64,000 bases of DNA from Hysterangium stoloniferum (GCA_015178975.1 WHVD01000076.1:62001-126000); one strand, 5' to 3'. Shown: positions 1-11,700, counted from the first letter of the stretch. The notes: generated by a model not told the origin, from the sequence alone. A program made the numbers and translations.

Positions 1-3000
1 TTGGCAACATCGGCCCCAGGCCCAGGCCCAGCCCCAACTTCATTCTCCTTCTCCTTATCACTCCGCTCCCTCTCCTCCCTCTCCTTTCGTTCCCTCTCCC
101 TCCGAATTTTCCAGTCCGAGAGTGAGAGGCGTGGAGGTGCTTGTACGGGAGGAGGCGGAGGCGGCGCGGGTGGAGATGGCTCACGAGTTGGTGAAACTGG
201 GGTAAGTGTGGTGCTTGGCCTAAGTGTGGGGGCTGATGTAAGCGTAAGGGGCCGAGCGTCAGGGTTAGCAAGCGGGTGTGTAGATGCCGGCGTTGCCGAA
301 GGCGTGGGATGCATCGAGGTCGACTCAGGGACGTCCGGCGCAATTAACTTTTTCATATCCCTATCCCTATCCGCATCCTCTGGCGAACCCGCTTTCAGTC
401 TTGATGCAATATGCACATCAGGACCAACCGCCACACCAGCATCCATCTCCTTACTGCTCTCCCCACAAACAGGAACATCCGGCACCGGCATATCCTCGGA
501 AGATGACGGTTCACGCCACGTATCATCCGCAGACGGCGGCAACAATGGCATATTGTTCAGTGTGGAGGATGTCGATGTTGGTGTTGAGAGGGTGGTTACT
601 TTAACAGGGGAAGGTGAGGATACAGTTATGATGACTGCGGATGCATTGGGTTTAGGTGTGGGGAGGATAGGCTCGAACGGGTGAGAGTCATGGTCGTCAT
701 CAGATGTCCCGCGTAAGGACAACCCAGCCATCGCTGTACTGGGTGACAACAACGCTAAACGCACGGGAGGAAGAAAACACATTAATACGCAAAATGGGGA
801 AGGTAAGATAAAGCAACTACTAACCAGTCTCATCCCTGTTCATTTTCACGTCTAGTCCCAATGCCAGGCCCATATCAGTCTTGCCCTTGCCCGTCGTCCC
901 GTCTATCCCATCATCCATCTCAACATCCACATCGCCATCTCCTACGCCTCCCTCATCCCCGCCGTCGCGGCTATCCGCAGGAGTACCAGGCGAGGCTCCA
1001 CCGCCATCCAACTCCTTAGCAGTTCGTCCGGTCCATTTCTTCCGCATCTTCGGTGGGAGGGCATTTTCACCTGGCATGGATGGGAGTTTGGATTTATTTG
1101 CCGCGGGAGAAGGTGCAGAAGCGGGAGCAGGAGCAGGACTACCAGAAAGAGGCGCAGAAGACGTCGTCGCATCCTTCACCCTCGCCTTCGCCTCCTCGGC
1201 ATTACCACTGTTCTTATTCGTTGCATCCGTCACCCGCGTCTTCCCCTTCTTCCTCCCCACCACCCCACCCCCACTCCAGCTCTCCCATTCATTACCAACC
1301 CTGGATTTCTTCCTCACAGGTCCTCCAACGCCATTAACGTCAGCCTCGCGTTTTCTACCTGCTGTCACTGGCTCAACGACAGGTTTCTTGTCAACGTCTT
1401 GGTCTCGGTCCATATCCTGGGCAGGATCCAGACCATGATCATCACCATCGCCGCGTAAACTAGACACATTCGGCTGCACAGGGGACATGACGTAGGTTTG
1501 ACCATCGCTGTCCTCCTGGTGCTGGTGTTGATGCTGGTGCGGGAGACAGGAGTTTGCCGTTAATCGTTCTTGTGCTTGTGCTTGTGCTTGAAGCGCACAG
1601 TGTGATAATGAGCCGCCACAGGCGCAGGTTGTGAATGACGCAAGGAGAGCGGCAACGACTGGTGACACCGCGACGAATGTACTACTGTAGAAGAGAGTAT
1701 CAGGGATTGGAAACAATAGAAATAAAAATAAAACAATGCGAGAGACGTACCCATGCATATCCCCAACATCTCTTGAGCTCCCCGTCTTTTCACCACTCTC
1801 ATCATCATCATCACCACCACGCCACTCCCACCCTAATACGACCTCCTCTCCCTTCTTCATGTCCCTCAACGCAAATATACCTAGCGAGATGCCGGACGTG
1901 TTTTCGGCGTTCGGCGTTGAGTAGAACTTGGTATGTTGATGATGGTGGTGGGCCGCATTGGACGCGCGGGCGTGGATGTCGTGCGACTGGAAACCTGGCA
2001 GCGGCTCGAGATCATCCTGCTGTTGTTCCCCAACGACGCCATCCTCCTCCAGCTGCTGATCAAAACCAGAACCAGAACACAAAATAGGCCGTATAATCGC
2101 ATTAGCGCCGGAGCTTGTCGTCGTCGTCGTCATCGCAGAGCTTGTCCCATTAACAAAACACCTCCCCCTCCTTGTAGCTTCATCGTCATCTACCTTCAAA
2201 CCACCACGATCACGAACACCCCTATCCAACTCCAAGTCCACCTCCAAACCAGGCGACCCTGGCGACGGCGACGGCGATCCACTTCCTTCCCCGCCCCCGA
2301 CATCCAACGAAATCGCCAAATAGTCCCGTTTTGATATGGGGTGAATAGCCTGGTGCACGACGGGATGACAACGTCGGACGAGCGTGCGATTTGGGGGTTT
2401 CTGTGAATCGCGTCGATGCTGTGATTGTTGCGAGGACCCATATGCAGATCGAGATCCAGATGCCGCCGACAAACCCAAACCCACATTTGTATCCAACGGC
2501 GATAACAACTGCAAAGTCGGCCTTGTGGTCCTAAACGGCGGCGACGACGACGGTAACCGGCTCTGTGTCGTCTTTGACCTTGTCTTTGTACGTTTCCATC
2601 CGGATCCCGGACGAGTAATAGGGGAGGTCATCTCAACGTCGATTTCCTGGTCCTGGTCTTGGTCTTGACCTTGGTCGTGGTCGGGGTCTTGCTCATGATC
2701 GTTCAAGCTCGTTCCAATACTCGCAAGAGAAACCCCCCGCCGACGCTCCCAATTCCTGTTGCGGTCGCGGTCTATGCTGGTCTGTTCGTGCTCCTGGGCC
2801 CGCTCGTAATCATGTTCGTGTTCATGTTCAGCGACCGATACCGATCTGTCCACATCGACGCTCGTCCCGCGACTATGACCCACACCGCTCGCACTCGCGC
2901 TCACACTGGCCCTCGCTTTTTTCCGCCCAGGACCACGACGCTTCTCCCTCTTGTCTTGATCCTTGTCCTTCTCATCACCCAGACTTGTCCTCCCACTTCC

Positions 3001-4390
3001 CCCCGCAGAAGCAACGCTCATCCCTCTCCCTCTCGCAACCTTCCTCCCTTCCCCCTTGCCATTTACTTCGCCCACGCCCACAGCCTTCCCCTCCTCATTT
3101 GTCGTCGCATTCGCACTTCTTTTCTCTGCCCGCCTCTTCCCCTCCAGAGCCTTCTTCATCCTCTTCCTCGCCCCCTCTCCATCAACAGCACGCGGATTAC
3201 AGCGCTCACAGAGATACACCTCTGGGACATGATTAGGACGAATACGCATGCATGTGCCGTGTTGCCAGACGTGGCATGACTCGCATTGAATTGTGAAGCC
3301 TGATGATACTGTGCAGGGCGGGAGGGAAGTAAGTAAAATATTTAGATAAGAGGACAAAAATAAATAAAGAATGAGAGGAAGAATAAGAATAAGAGCAAGA
3401 GCAAGAATAAAAGCGAAAGAGTTTGGATGGGACGAGGCGCAGTGGATTATCGACTATGAAGTCTTGGTGACTGGATCGAAGGGTAAGGAGACCATGCTTG
3501 TGTGTACACGTAGGTGGCATGCAGTGTCGTTGAAGGTGGCTGGGAGATAAATCATAGATCACCGCACATGCCACCAGCACCTGTGACGGAGGTTTCACGA
3601 CAATCACACAGGATAGTCAATAATTGTTTGACGATGTGGATTCAGTCCGGTCTGATGACCATGGCTATGGTGCTGCGCCACATATTCATACCGTCGGCAT
3701 GAAGAGAGAAGAAGACAAAACAAGGACAGAGAAGGACGAGACAAAGAAGACATCGAAGAAAAAATACGCACGCTGTAGTTCACAGATACACCTCATAACA
3801 CCCTCATCCTGTGTCTGCTCCTTCTCGTCTCCATCAAACTCAACATCCACCTCCCTCTCCTTCCCTTTGCCATTACTGCCAGGCGACGCACCCCTCGGAG
3901 GCGCAGGCGCAGGGGACATCTTCTTCCTTTTCCTAGGCGGCTGTAGTTCCTCCGGCGGCAAGTACGACGCTAGCTGTCGTTGCAGCGACGAAGACGACGA
4001 CGCCGCTCCCACCTGTCGTGAAAACGCGTTTACGTTCATGTTCATTTGCGAGTGTGACGGTGGTTGGCCACCCGGCGCCGGTGAATAGACCCACGTCGCC
4101 GTCCCAGGCGAATAAAACCCCTGCCTGCCATTGTGCCCCACTCCTGCCTCCCTGCCGCCACCGCCAAACTGAGCCCCTGGCAGTCCTACCACCCCCGAAA
4201 CAGGCGATCCAGAACATCTTATCTGCAATAACGCCGCGGCCGCCGCATGGTCGTCGAACTGTGTGTGGATTTGCAGCGGGATGGGAGGTGGCAGGCAGCT
4301 AGTACTTGAGCTGGGGTGCGGCTGCGGTTGGGTTTGTGCGTGTGCTTGTTGTGCGTGTGCTTGTGGTTGTGGGTGAAGTGGGCGATTCAT
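1..4390 (-). CDS. PHD-finger/SET3-type chromatin protein, 3' end beyond the left edge
   Basis: Likely subunit of a Set3-type histone deacetylase complex: the PHD finger would read histone H3 tails and the SET-like region is probably not catalytic (family knowledge). Proposed exons on the minus strand: 4390-3772, 3308-1751, 1684-825, 754 to beyond base 1. Splice phases agree at every junction; the 66-nt intron 1750-1685 (GTACGT...CTACAG) and the 70-nt intron 824-755 (GTTAGT...TTTAG) are clear. The first intron is long (463 nt) and could hide a small exon. The start is the first ATG before a Gln/Pro/His-rich N-terminus. The PHD finger (about residues 204-250) shows RCIC, CESC, WQHGTC and LCERC, a full Cys4-His-Cys3 set. 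A SET3-like motif, GIFALRDMKKGEEVVLGWEW, lies near residue 686, followed by TCAC. The last visible exon is open for over 250 codons, is proline-rich and ends in SLSDWKIRRERERKEREE, a charged helix typical of SET3 C-termini. The rest is long low-complexity sequence. Confidence 0.8.
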
Positions 4391-5527
4391 CGTGTTGCTG
4401 AGAGTGCATGTACCCCGTGCTTTAGCTGTATTGTAAGTGAAAACGACGGTGAAGGTGAAGAGACAAGGAACGGTGATGAGGATGGGTGGTGGTTCGGGTC
4501 AAGTTGGGTCGGGGTGAAGATTCATTTAAGCGGAGATGGGATTTGGGACGGGAGTACATTGCGACAGTCGCGGCCACAACGCAAGTCTCTTTTTCAGACC
4601 AGAATGCTGCGAGATGACTGGTAATATATGATCATTGTAAACCTTATTCGCTGTAAAGGGAACGATAACGTGAATACTGGGAAATTCGCTCCGAATCGGG
4701 CGTTCTTAAGCAGATACCAGGTGTCAGTAACCTTTTTTTTTTCAAAGTGAGTTCAGACGTCGAAGACCACTTTCTAAGGATCACTTGCCTTTTCCAGCAC
4801 AAGGCAAGATATACTTGAACGTGGCAGCAGGTATGGGTATATTAGAAGCATACGTCAAGTCCACCTACAAAGTATACTAGCGCTAGGTCTAAGAAGAGGA
4901 GCTTTCAGTGTAGCACTTGGACACATCTCTAACGTGCATACGGCACACATGAATATAACATTCGCCCTTGGTTAATTGGACTTAATCCTAATACCAGTTA
5001 CCATACCCTAGAGCACTCACGCTATATTGCCTCTCTATGAGACATTTGAGACATTACTACCTTCAGTATCGCAATTCGTACTAGGACTTCAACGAATTGA
5101 ATATATTCCCCGCTATCTTGACCTAGCTTTGAATCCTGTCCGGAGCTCTATGGTAAACTCTCCTGGATTGGAAAGTCTCGAATCCCCTCTTGGATTTGCT
5201 TTGTGCTTAATAGGAGATTATTTTTTGAGCCTGTTGAGACCTAAAATTGCTTGTGGGATGTAAAAGCTCGCAAGTCCAGCCCTGAAGCCCAGTTGAGGTT
5301 TTTTCTGTCTTAGCTGACTTTTTCATTGTTGGTTTCATCCATAAGGTCTTTGTTAATAAAGATTGATTTGTAATGATTTTTATAAGTATTTAGAATGGGG
5401 ACAAATAACACCACTGGGAGATGTGTTCCAAACAGCTCATGCACTTCTCAATATTTTCCAATGCATGTATGAAAGTGATTTGAGTGCTCAAGTACAGAAA
5501 ACCTTGTTAAAAGTGTAGAAAATGAAT
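4391..5527. other. Upstream region of the SET3-type gene; no gene seen
   Basis: No reading frame here has motif support. The first 200-300 bases upstream of the ATG at 4390 presumably hold the promoter of the minus-strand SET3-type gene, but I see no convincing TATA box. The remainder is AT-rich, unassigned sequence. Confidence 0.5.
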
Positions 5528-5598
5528 GGCCAGACTGGGGATTGAACCCAGGGCTTCTGCATATATAGCAGGGGTGTTACCCATTACACCACCTGACC
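5528..5598 (-). tRNA. tRNA-like sequence, probably a pseudogene or tRNA-derived repeat
   Basis: On the minus strand 71 nt fold as a cloverleaf: acceptor stem GGTCAGG with TCTGGCC (two G-U pairs), D stem GTGT/ACAC, anticodon stem CTGC/GCAG with loop TATATAT, T stem CTGGG/CCCAG with loop TTCAATC. A perfect pol III B box (GGTTCAATCC) and an A-box-like TGGTGTAATGG are present. The anticodon loop has A instead of the near-universal U at position 33, and the outer anticodon pair is mismatched (C-A). The formal anticodon UAU (Ile) is therefore doubtful. A degenerate gene or a tRNA-derived SINE head is more likely than a working tRNA. Confidence 0.55.
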
Positions 5599-7110
5599 CT
5601 GGGAAACAGTGCTAGTATTACATAATTTAACAAACCTTGCATTACTATATCAATGCCTTCCAATGTGTGGATTTCCCAGCAAACTGGTGACCAGAGCGAA
5701 GGCTGGTGCCTATTATATAGGTTTCTCCTGTCTGTTGTAATTCGCTTGTGTCCCTCTCAGCCGCTCAAACTAGTCGTCTTCAGACACACCCAAGCTGTGG
5801 GTCTCCTGGGAAGCAGAGAATAGATCCATTACAATTTGTGTAGCTCTTCATCTGCCTTCCAAACCAGATAGTAAGACAAGACAAATAAAATCAACATAAA
5901 AGGAACAAAAAATTGAATAAAATGAAAATAAATGATTCCAAACAACTGCTTTCTCTTCACCATCAGAATCAGGAGACTGGACCCATCTTCTGCATTAAAA
6001 TAATAAGAGACCACAAAGTTGCAGGAACAAGAATGGCTGAGTCTATGATGGAGTGCAAGCCATAACATTAAACTACTCGGCCTACAAAAGTTACGCAAAG
6101 ACACTCACTACAGAGCCTTGAGTTAAAATCTTCAGCTTATACTATATGATGCATTGTAAAATGTCGTTTAATAGCATATATGTTAGAGTAAACTGCAAGC
6201 CAGGGAACCACAGTATGAGACTCTCTATGTAGGTACTAAGTAACTTAGATAGAGTGGTGTAGAATAAACCGGTGATATAGCTGGGCTTCCAGTTGAGGTT
6301 TCTACCCCTCAACTGGACTGACTATATACTGTACTACATGGTCTGTGCACCTGTCTGTAGGATTATCTGCTCAGGAACTATCTAATAATAACTATCACAT
6401 GATGTGAACCAGTTGAATCTATACAGACACAAAATGATGAGGTTATAGCTAATTGTATATACTCATATTCTAACAATATACTCTCATTGAGTGGGAATAT
6501 GATGACACCTCAAGTACTCACCCACCATTATAGTCCAGCAATTTGCACAGATTTGATAGACAGACATTTTATTTTCAGTTTTTATAACATTTATGAAGAC
6601 TGACAGGAGATTTTTTGGTTATGCAGCTTTTTTGGTGTTTTCGGCACGTGCTCCAATTGACCGTAACTGCTGAATTAAATTAAATGGTACAGCAGTAGTA
6701 TGTAGGATTGACTAGATTCTGAGGTTCCCATTAGTAAATTAAGCGTGCTGTAATCCTGGTCATCTTACCACAAGCACACATCATCAACCAGTTCCACATG
6801 GACTCACACAACCCTCCTTCTCATCCATCAGACTGCCTCTTAATTCAACCGGACCGCCCTCTGTTTCCTAAACTACAGCACAGCCCCAATTACCCTGGGG
6901 TCACCATGCCGGTATCAGATGCCCATCGAAGGTATACAGTATAACTCTTGATTAAGGATAATTATGAGTAGATATCAATATTTGTATCTTACACTAGCTG
7001 TGAATACTCAACAGAGAAAACCTAGTCCTGTCCACTACCAACTGAGTGAGGCTGATACCAACAGCCTTACACTTTTTTTTTGACATTGACTAAGGAACAA
7101 GCCATCCACC
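5599..7110. other. AT-rich intergenic stretch without a recognisable gene
   Basis: Short frames such as the minus-strand one at 6104-5829 have no motif or splice support. The only structured piece I can name is the dispersed repeat at 6608-6710. The rest is unassigned and may be old, eroded transposon sequence. Confidence 0.5.
6608..6710 (+). repeat. Dispersed repeat, copy 1 (second copy at 50616-50707)
   Basis: This stretch aligns by eye with 50616-50707 in the same orientation. Shared blocks include GATTTTTTGGTTAT, TTTTCGGCAC, CAATTGACCGT, ACTGC and TATGTAGGAT in the same order with small indels. It codes for nothing obvious. Termini and class cannot be determined from two eroded copies. 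Confidence 0.6.
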
Positions 7111-7439
7111 GTGTCTCATTTACCATCCACACCAAAGTCACTGCTCACTCGCTCAGAAACAAGAAGAAGACATCCACTCAGATTACCTCCCCTCCTCATA
7201 AACCCACTTGCCGACACTGCAACCACAGCACACCCCACCTCACCAACTGAATTGCCCCCCTCTGAAACCGAGATGGATACCGACACCGAATACACCACAC
7301 TTCAAATGCACCCCACAATCCTCAAGGTCTCATCACTAACACAGACCAGGAAGAAGAGGATGCTGCAATATGAACCAAGCCAACCTATAGTGGAACTCAA
7401 GGTCAGCAAACTCAAGGAATGCCTAATGCTCACCACTGG
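7111..7439 (+). pseudogene. Short unrecognised ORF cut off by an LTR insertion
   Basis: An open frame starts with ATG-like MSHLPSTPKS and is rich in Pro/Thr/Ser, with an acidic MDTDTEYTT segment. It continues up to base 7439 and then reads straight into the LTR of E1, which supplies the stop codon. I do not recognise a family. The sharp change of sequence character at 7440 suggests the reading frame, if it was a gene, was disrupted by E1. It could also be a chance frame. Confidence 0.3.
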
Positions 7440-8243
7440 TGTTAGGATACACACACAGGGCGGGTCTCCGGAGAAACCCGCGGGATATCCGGTAGGACTT
7501 GGCTTCAGCTTATAGGCTGCACCCTCGCTAGATCATGTTGTCCAATTTCGAACAGGCAGACAGGAATTCCGGGGAGTCCGGGTGGGGTTTGTGGGTCGTA
7601 GGTCGTGGGTCGTGAGTCGACATAGTTGAGAGAGATAGATGCACGGGAGCCCGTGGGCTCTGACTAGTGCGAGTGGTGTGAATCAAGCAAGGTTTTAGAG
7701 CAGAAAATGGATTAGATTACTGGGGGGAATCTAAGCTAATTTTCTGACTGGATTGTATGTACAACATCTGCCAGTTTATATAGACCATGGATTGAATGAC
7801 ATACCAAATCCAGTAATGACAAAATGAAACTAACAAAATATAAAACGGGAATAATAAACACCAAGTTTGGTGTTAGGAATGGGATGGAATGGAGTGGAGT
7901 CCGAATCGTGACAAAGCATAACCCATAATGGGAAATGGAGCGGGAGCGGAGTCCTAAATCGTGACAGGTCATTTGACTAAAACAGGAATGGGGCTCAATT
8001 AGAGTGGTGATGGGATTCTGAGTGGGGTCCAGTGACTGATGCGTGGGACGAAGACGGACATAGACAGAGACGGAGTCTGGGGGAAATCCAGTAACTGATA
8101 TGTGTCATAATGAGGTCGAATGTAACGAGTCTTGACATACGGAGTCTGGGCGGGAAATCCTATAAACAGATGATTGGTGCATGTAGGGCATGGGGGCATA
8201 CAGGTTAGTGCCTGGAGTCCGGCAGGATTGTCCGGTCATAACA
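7440..8243 (-). repeat. 3' LTR of E1 (family A, complete, 804 bp)
   Basis: In element sense the LTR begins TGTTATGACCGG and ends GTATCCTAACA, so it has TG...CA ends. It is repeated at 15288-15888, 24387-25222, 27817-28662 and 55735-56352. It contains a TATA-like box and the 11-mer AGTCAGAAAAT that pairs with the primer-binding site. The shared LTR motif lies at 7501-7520. Confidence 0.85.
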
Positions 8244-8246
8244 GTA

Positions 8247-8256
8247 CCCTCCCTTT
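8247..8256 (-). other. Polypurine tract of E1
   Basis: In element sense AAAGGGAGGG followed by TAC lies directly upstream of the TGTTATGACC start of the 3' LTR. Position and purine content fit the plus-strand primer of reverse transcription. Confidence 0.75.
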
Positions 8257-8453
8257 ATGCCGAAGTCCCAAAGAGGCTCTAGGCCTAGATAAGGTGCTTG
8301 TCGGCTACGCGCATGTGTCAAATGTCATGTCGGTTACACGTATGTGTCAAAGAGTCATGTGATCTGGAAGGTAAGGTTCAAACGCGACGAGCCTATATAT
8401 AAATTTAAAAAAATAGAAATTTCTGCTTCTTTATTACCCCCATCATTGATAAC

Positions 8454-9470
8454 ATGGGACCAAAGCCCACACCACGTAAGCCTATGCCAACCGCCGGGCC
8501 CTCCACGGGCAATCAGTACCAGGTGCTGCTCTCCGCTGCCTAAATCCTGGCACAGCAGGACGAGCAACGTCAACAATGAGAAGAGGCGGAATGAGAACCC
8601 GGGAGGTCAAGGAGCCCCTGAATAGGGAGTACCAGGTGGTGGTGGCCACGGAGGAAGAGGCTGTGAGGCAGAAGCAGAGGGATGAGGAGGAGGCTGCGTG
8701 GGTGGTTGCAGAGAAGGCCAAGGTGGCGGCAGAGAAAGCCCAGGTAGCCGTGGAGAGAGCCGCGATTGTTGCAGGAAAGGTAAGTCCCATCATTTCAACT
8801 TGTTGTTTTTTTTTTGACTTGGCGTTTTCAGCGCAAGGCAGTGGAAGTCGAGTCAGAGTCCGAGGGGGAGCCAGAGAGCCCCAACAAGGTAAGTCTCGGG
8901 TCTGTGGGTATACCATGGAGCTAACCGTATCAACAGAAAGCAAGGAAGGCGGTGCCAGTCTGCCTACCAACTCGGAACAACCCGCGATGTTCCAGTTGTA
9001 ATGACTAGAATCCTGAGTGTAATCAGAAGTCCAGCCGGGGCCCAGGGTGTTACCAGTGCGCGCACCTCAACGCGAGGTGCTCGCTTGTTCATGAGCAGGC
9101 TGCGGGGTTCGGTTCATGGGAGAATGGTGGGTCAGATGGATACTCTGGTCTGGAGGAAGCCTTGGGACGGATCGCCGAGGGAATTGAAGCCAAAAATGAG
9201 TTGCTCCGGAAGAGCAACAAGGTCAGTGTCATCATGGCCAATGATCTCTGTGCACTCCGTGGGGAACATTTTAAGTTCCTGATGGAGTATGCCGGCTTTG
9301 TGTATGAGAAGCTGGAGGCCGGGAGTTCTGAGGAAGCCGGTACAGATGAGGAGGAGGTGCCCACGGAGATAGCGGAGCTACCCGAGGAGATTAATGAGGC
9401 AGGAAAAGCTGAGGTGGAAAAACAGGAGGCGGGGAAAAAGAATAGCCCCATCAATGTGGATGAAGAATAA
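8454..9470 (+). pseudogene. Antisense accessory ORF of E1: coiled-coil plus Cys-rich protein, with introns
   Basis: The gene is encoded opposite to gag-pol between integrase and the 3' LTR. The proposed ATG at 8454 reads MGPKPTPRKPMPTAGPSTG. After stops and frame changes at about 8500-8575, a frame opens at 8576 and runs to 8779, rich in Glu/Ala/Lys heptads (likely coiled coil). Introns 8780-8831 (GTAAGT...TTTCAG) and 8889-8936 (GTAAGT...CAACAG) join it in frame to 8832-8888 and 8937-9470. The last exon has a CSSCN...NPECN...GPGCYQCAHLNARC cysteine pattern, interrupted by one TAG between the first two pairs, then an acidic C-terminus. I do not know its function. The Cys spacing suggests a zinc-binding domain, possibly nucleic-acid binding. 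Confidence 0.65.
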
Positions 9471-9663
9471 TAAAAGTTTTAATAATAATTTTGAATATAA
9501 AAGTAAGGCTTGAAAAAACATAAAAGTCAAAGTCAAAGTCTGCAGGGAATCTGCTTAAGGACTTGACAAGACATGTCAGAACCTGTAAAAGCAAAGAGAG
9601 ACATAGGGCAACAGGGAATAATGAAAATGAGTCCAAATGTAACACGGGGTCCGTGGAATGCGA

Positions 9664-10782
9664 TCAGAGAGACAATAGTGGTCCGGGTTTGAGTGGGTAA
9701 GCTGTATGAAAATCAGTAACGATTTCCGTGGCATTACCGAGTTCCGTGGCCAAAATCCATGAGGTTTCTTCATCGGTGCCCTCGTAACCCGCCCACTTGA
9801 CCAAGTAAAGCAGTTTACAAGTGCATCGACGCTTGTCAATTTTTGAATCTAAAATCTGGGAGATTTCAAACTCGGGTTCTCCGTCAATAATGACTGGAGG
9901 AGGCGGAGATTGCACGCGATCCAGGATAGTGTTAGCAGTACAAGGTTCTAATATAGAAACATGAAATACCGGGTGTACCGCGCACATGCTATCTGGAAGC
10001 CGTAGTGTCCAAGAGACTGAACCTACTTGTGCAATAATTTCAAACGGACCTAAATATTTTTCAGCAAGCTTTTTTGATGGACGGGTAGTCCAGAAGAATT
10101 GAGCTTTGACATAAACACAGTTGAAGTTGGGTGGCAGGATCCGGTGTCTGTCTGCTGAAAGTTGGTATTGCTCTTGGGCGGACTTTATTGCAGTCTGGAG
10201 TTCCTCGTGGACCTCGTGGAGGTCTGTGGTGAACTCTTGAGCGCGAGCGGAGGCAAGATTTGATTCTGGATGTACTGTAATATTTGAATTATATCCTTTA
10301 TTTGCAAAGAACGGGGAAACACCAGTAGTGGCTGAGGGTGCATTGTTGTAAGCAAACTCTGCAAGTGGTAACAAGGATTTCCAATTGTCCTGTTGATAAT
10401 TGCAATATACACGGAGGTATTGTTCCAATGTCTGGTTGACACGTTCGGTTTGTCCGTCACCTTCCGGGTGATGTCCAGATGTGAAATGTAATGTCATGTC
10501 CAAGGATTTTCCGAGGAATCTAAAGAAGTGAGACATGAACTCTGATCCTCGATTGGAAGTCACGTGGGATGGAACTCCATGCTTGGAAAATACGTGGATA
10601 ATGAAAAGTTCTGCTAACTGCACGGACGTAATTGTATCATATGTAGGGATGAATATACCTTGTTTTGAGAATCTGTCAACAATGACTAGAATGGTGGAAA
10701 AGCCTTTGGAATCCGGTAGGTGTTCAATGAAATCCATAGAGATAGAATTCCAGGGATGTTCCGGTACTGGGAGTTGTTTCAA
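9664..10782 (-). pseudogene. E1 integrase core and chromodomain
   Basis: The 372-codon frame holds the retroviral-type integrase core followed by a C-terminal chromodomain. The first catalytic Asp is in SMDFIEHLPD and the Glu is in DGQTERVNQTLEQY. The second Asp is replaced: VTSNRGSEF instead of the VTSDRGS seen in the related element E2 at about 34.9 kb, so strand transfer should be impossible. The chromodomain is LYLVKWAGYEGTDEETSW near the end; in chromoviruses this domain steers integration to methylated-histone chromatin. The N-terminal HHCC part lies upstream at 10783-11023, out of frame or degraded. The ATG listed is only the first in the frame. In life it would be cleaved from a polyprotein. 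Confidence 0.85.
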
Positions 10783-11022
10783 AAGGCCGTATGGCTTGTG
10801 TCGCTGAGACTTCGAGTGGGGACAAGTAGTGCGAGATTTACAATAGTGCTTAACGAATCCACGGAGTCCGAGCCAAGTATATTCTCTTCTTATTAATGAT
10901 AGAGTTTTGTTTGTCCTGAGAGTGGATGATCATGTCAAGTCTAATGAAACCATGCTGATCAAGAGACCACCGAGGTTGATCGGGGTCCACGGGATTGTCA
11001 AGGTGAGCTTTAGTAATCGGGT
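10783..11022 (-). pseudogene. Remnant of the RNase H-integrase linker and integrase zinc finger (E1)
   Basis: Minus-strand pieces such as PITKAHLDNPVDPDQPRW and a following IIHSQDKQN segment align with the E2 sequence at about 34340-34560. The region links RNase H to integrase in the polyprotein, but the frame is broken. Confidence 0.55.
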
Positions 11023-11025
11023 CTA

Positions 11026-11700
11026 GGAGGATATCTGAAAACTATTAAGTATACCAAATTCTAATATACTCTAAAGGTCATTTAAACATCTGGGATGTGA
11101 TTCAAACATAATTTGGTTTTTAAAACTTTTTGAAAGTTTTAAACTCTCTCATACATTACAAACTAATGAATCTTTCTGGACACGAGTAGACAATAAAAAA
11201 AATTAGTAGTTTGAAACACTAATACTTTTAAAAAATAGATACCTTTAAATAGTCCATTCCATGCATATGTATATCATTGGCACCTCTAAATACATATGTA
11301 TTACTTCGGAATAGATCTGTCAATCTAAACAGATTTCTACTTGATTCAACATACCCAGAATATATAGGGGGTTTTACTTAATAAAGACAGCTGTGGTATG
11401 AAAAATTTCCAACAATATTTTACATATTTTACATGGAAATAACTTCATTACAACTTTTAAAAAACAAAGTACTAATAAAAGTATTAGTAGGCATCTGTAA
11501 AAGAAAGGAAATTATATACAATGGAATTTGTTAAATAACTATGGGTTGTATAAGATGTAATATGGAGAACTATTTCTGATGGTTGTTTTTTGATGATATA
11601 ATTGTTTCAGAATAGATATCACTATTTAAAGATGGAGTTTTGTAAAAATAAGACTTTTATTAGTAAATATTTGAGATTATAGTAATTATAAACACCCTCC
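11026..11700. mobile_element. Small TIR element (MITE-like), copy 1, inserted in E1 pol
   Basis: A 675-bp AT-rich, non-coding unit begins GGAGGATATCTG and ends with the inverse GGAGGGTGTTTAT; the mismatches between the two ends are nearly all transitions. It is flanked by CTA on both sides, and removing it plus one CTA restores the E1 pol sequence (CGGGT-CTA-GTGGAATTG). A second copy is at 27596-29102. No transposase is present, so it is non-autonomous. Target duplication could be CTA or just TA, so the superfamily is open. Confidence 0.7.

Noticed and set aside
1..684. 227-codon plus-strand frame at the left edge
   Set aside because: It is the shadow of the minus-strand exon 754-<1, whose frame is open, joins in phase over a good 70-nt intron and ends in a charged helix typical of SET3 proteins.
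5528..5598. Functional tRNA-Ile(UAU)
   Set aside because: The anticodon loop lacks U33 and the anticodon stem has a mismatch.
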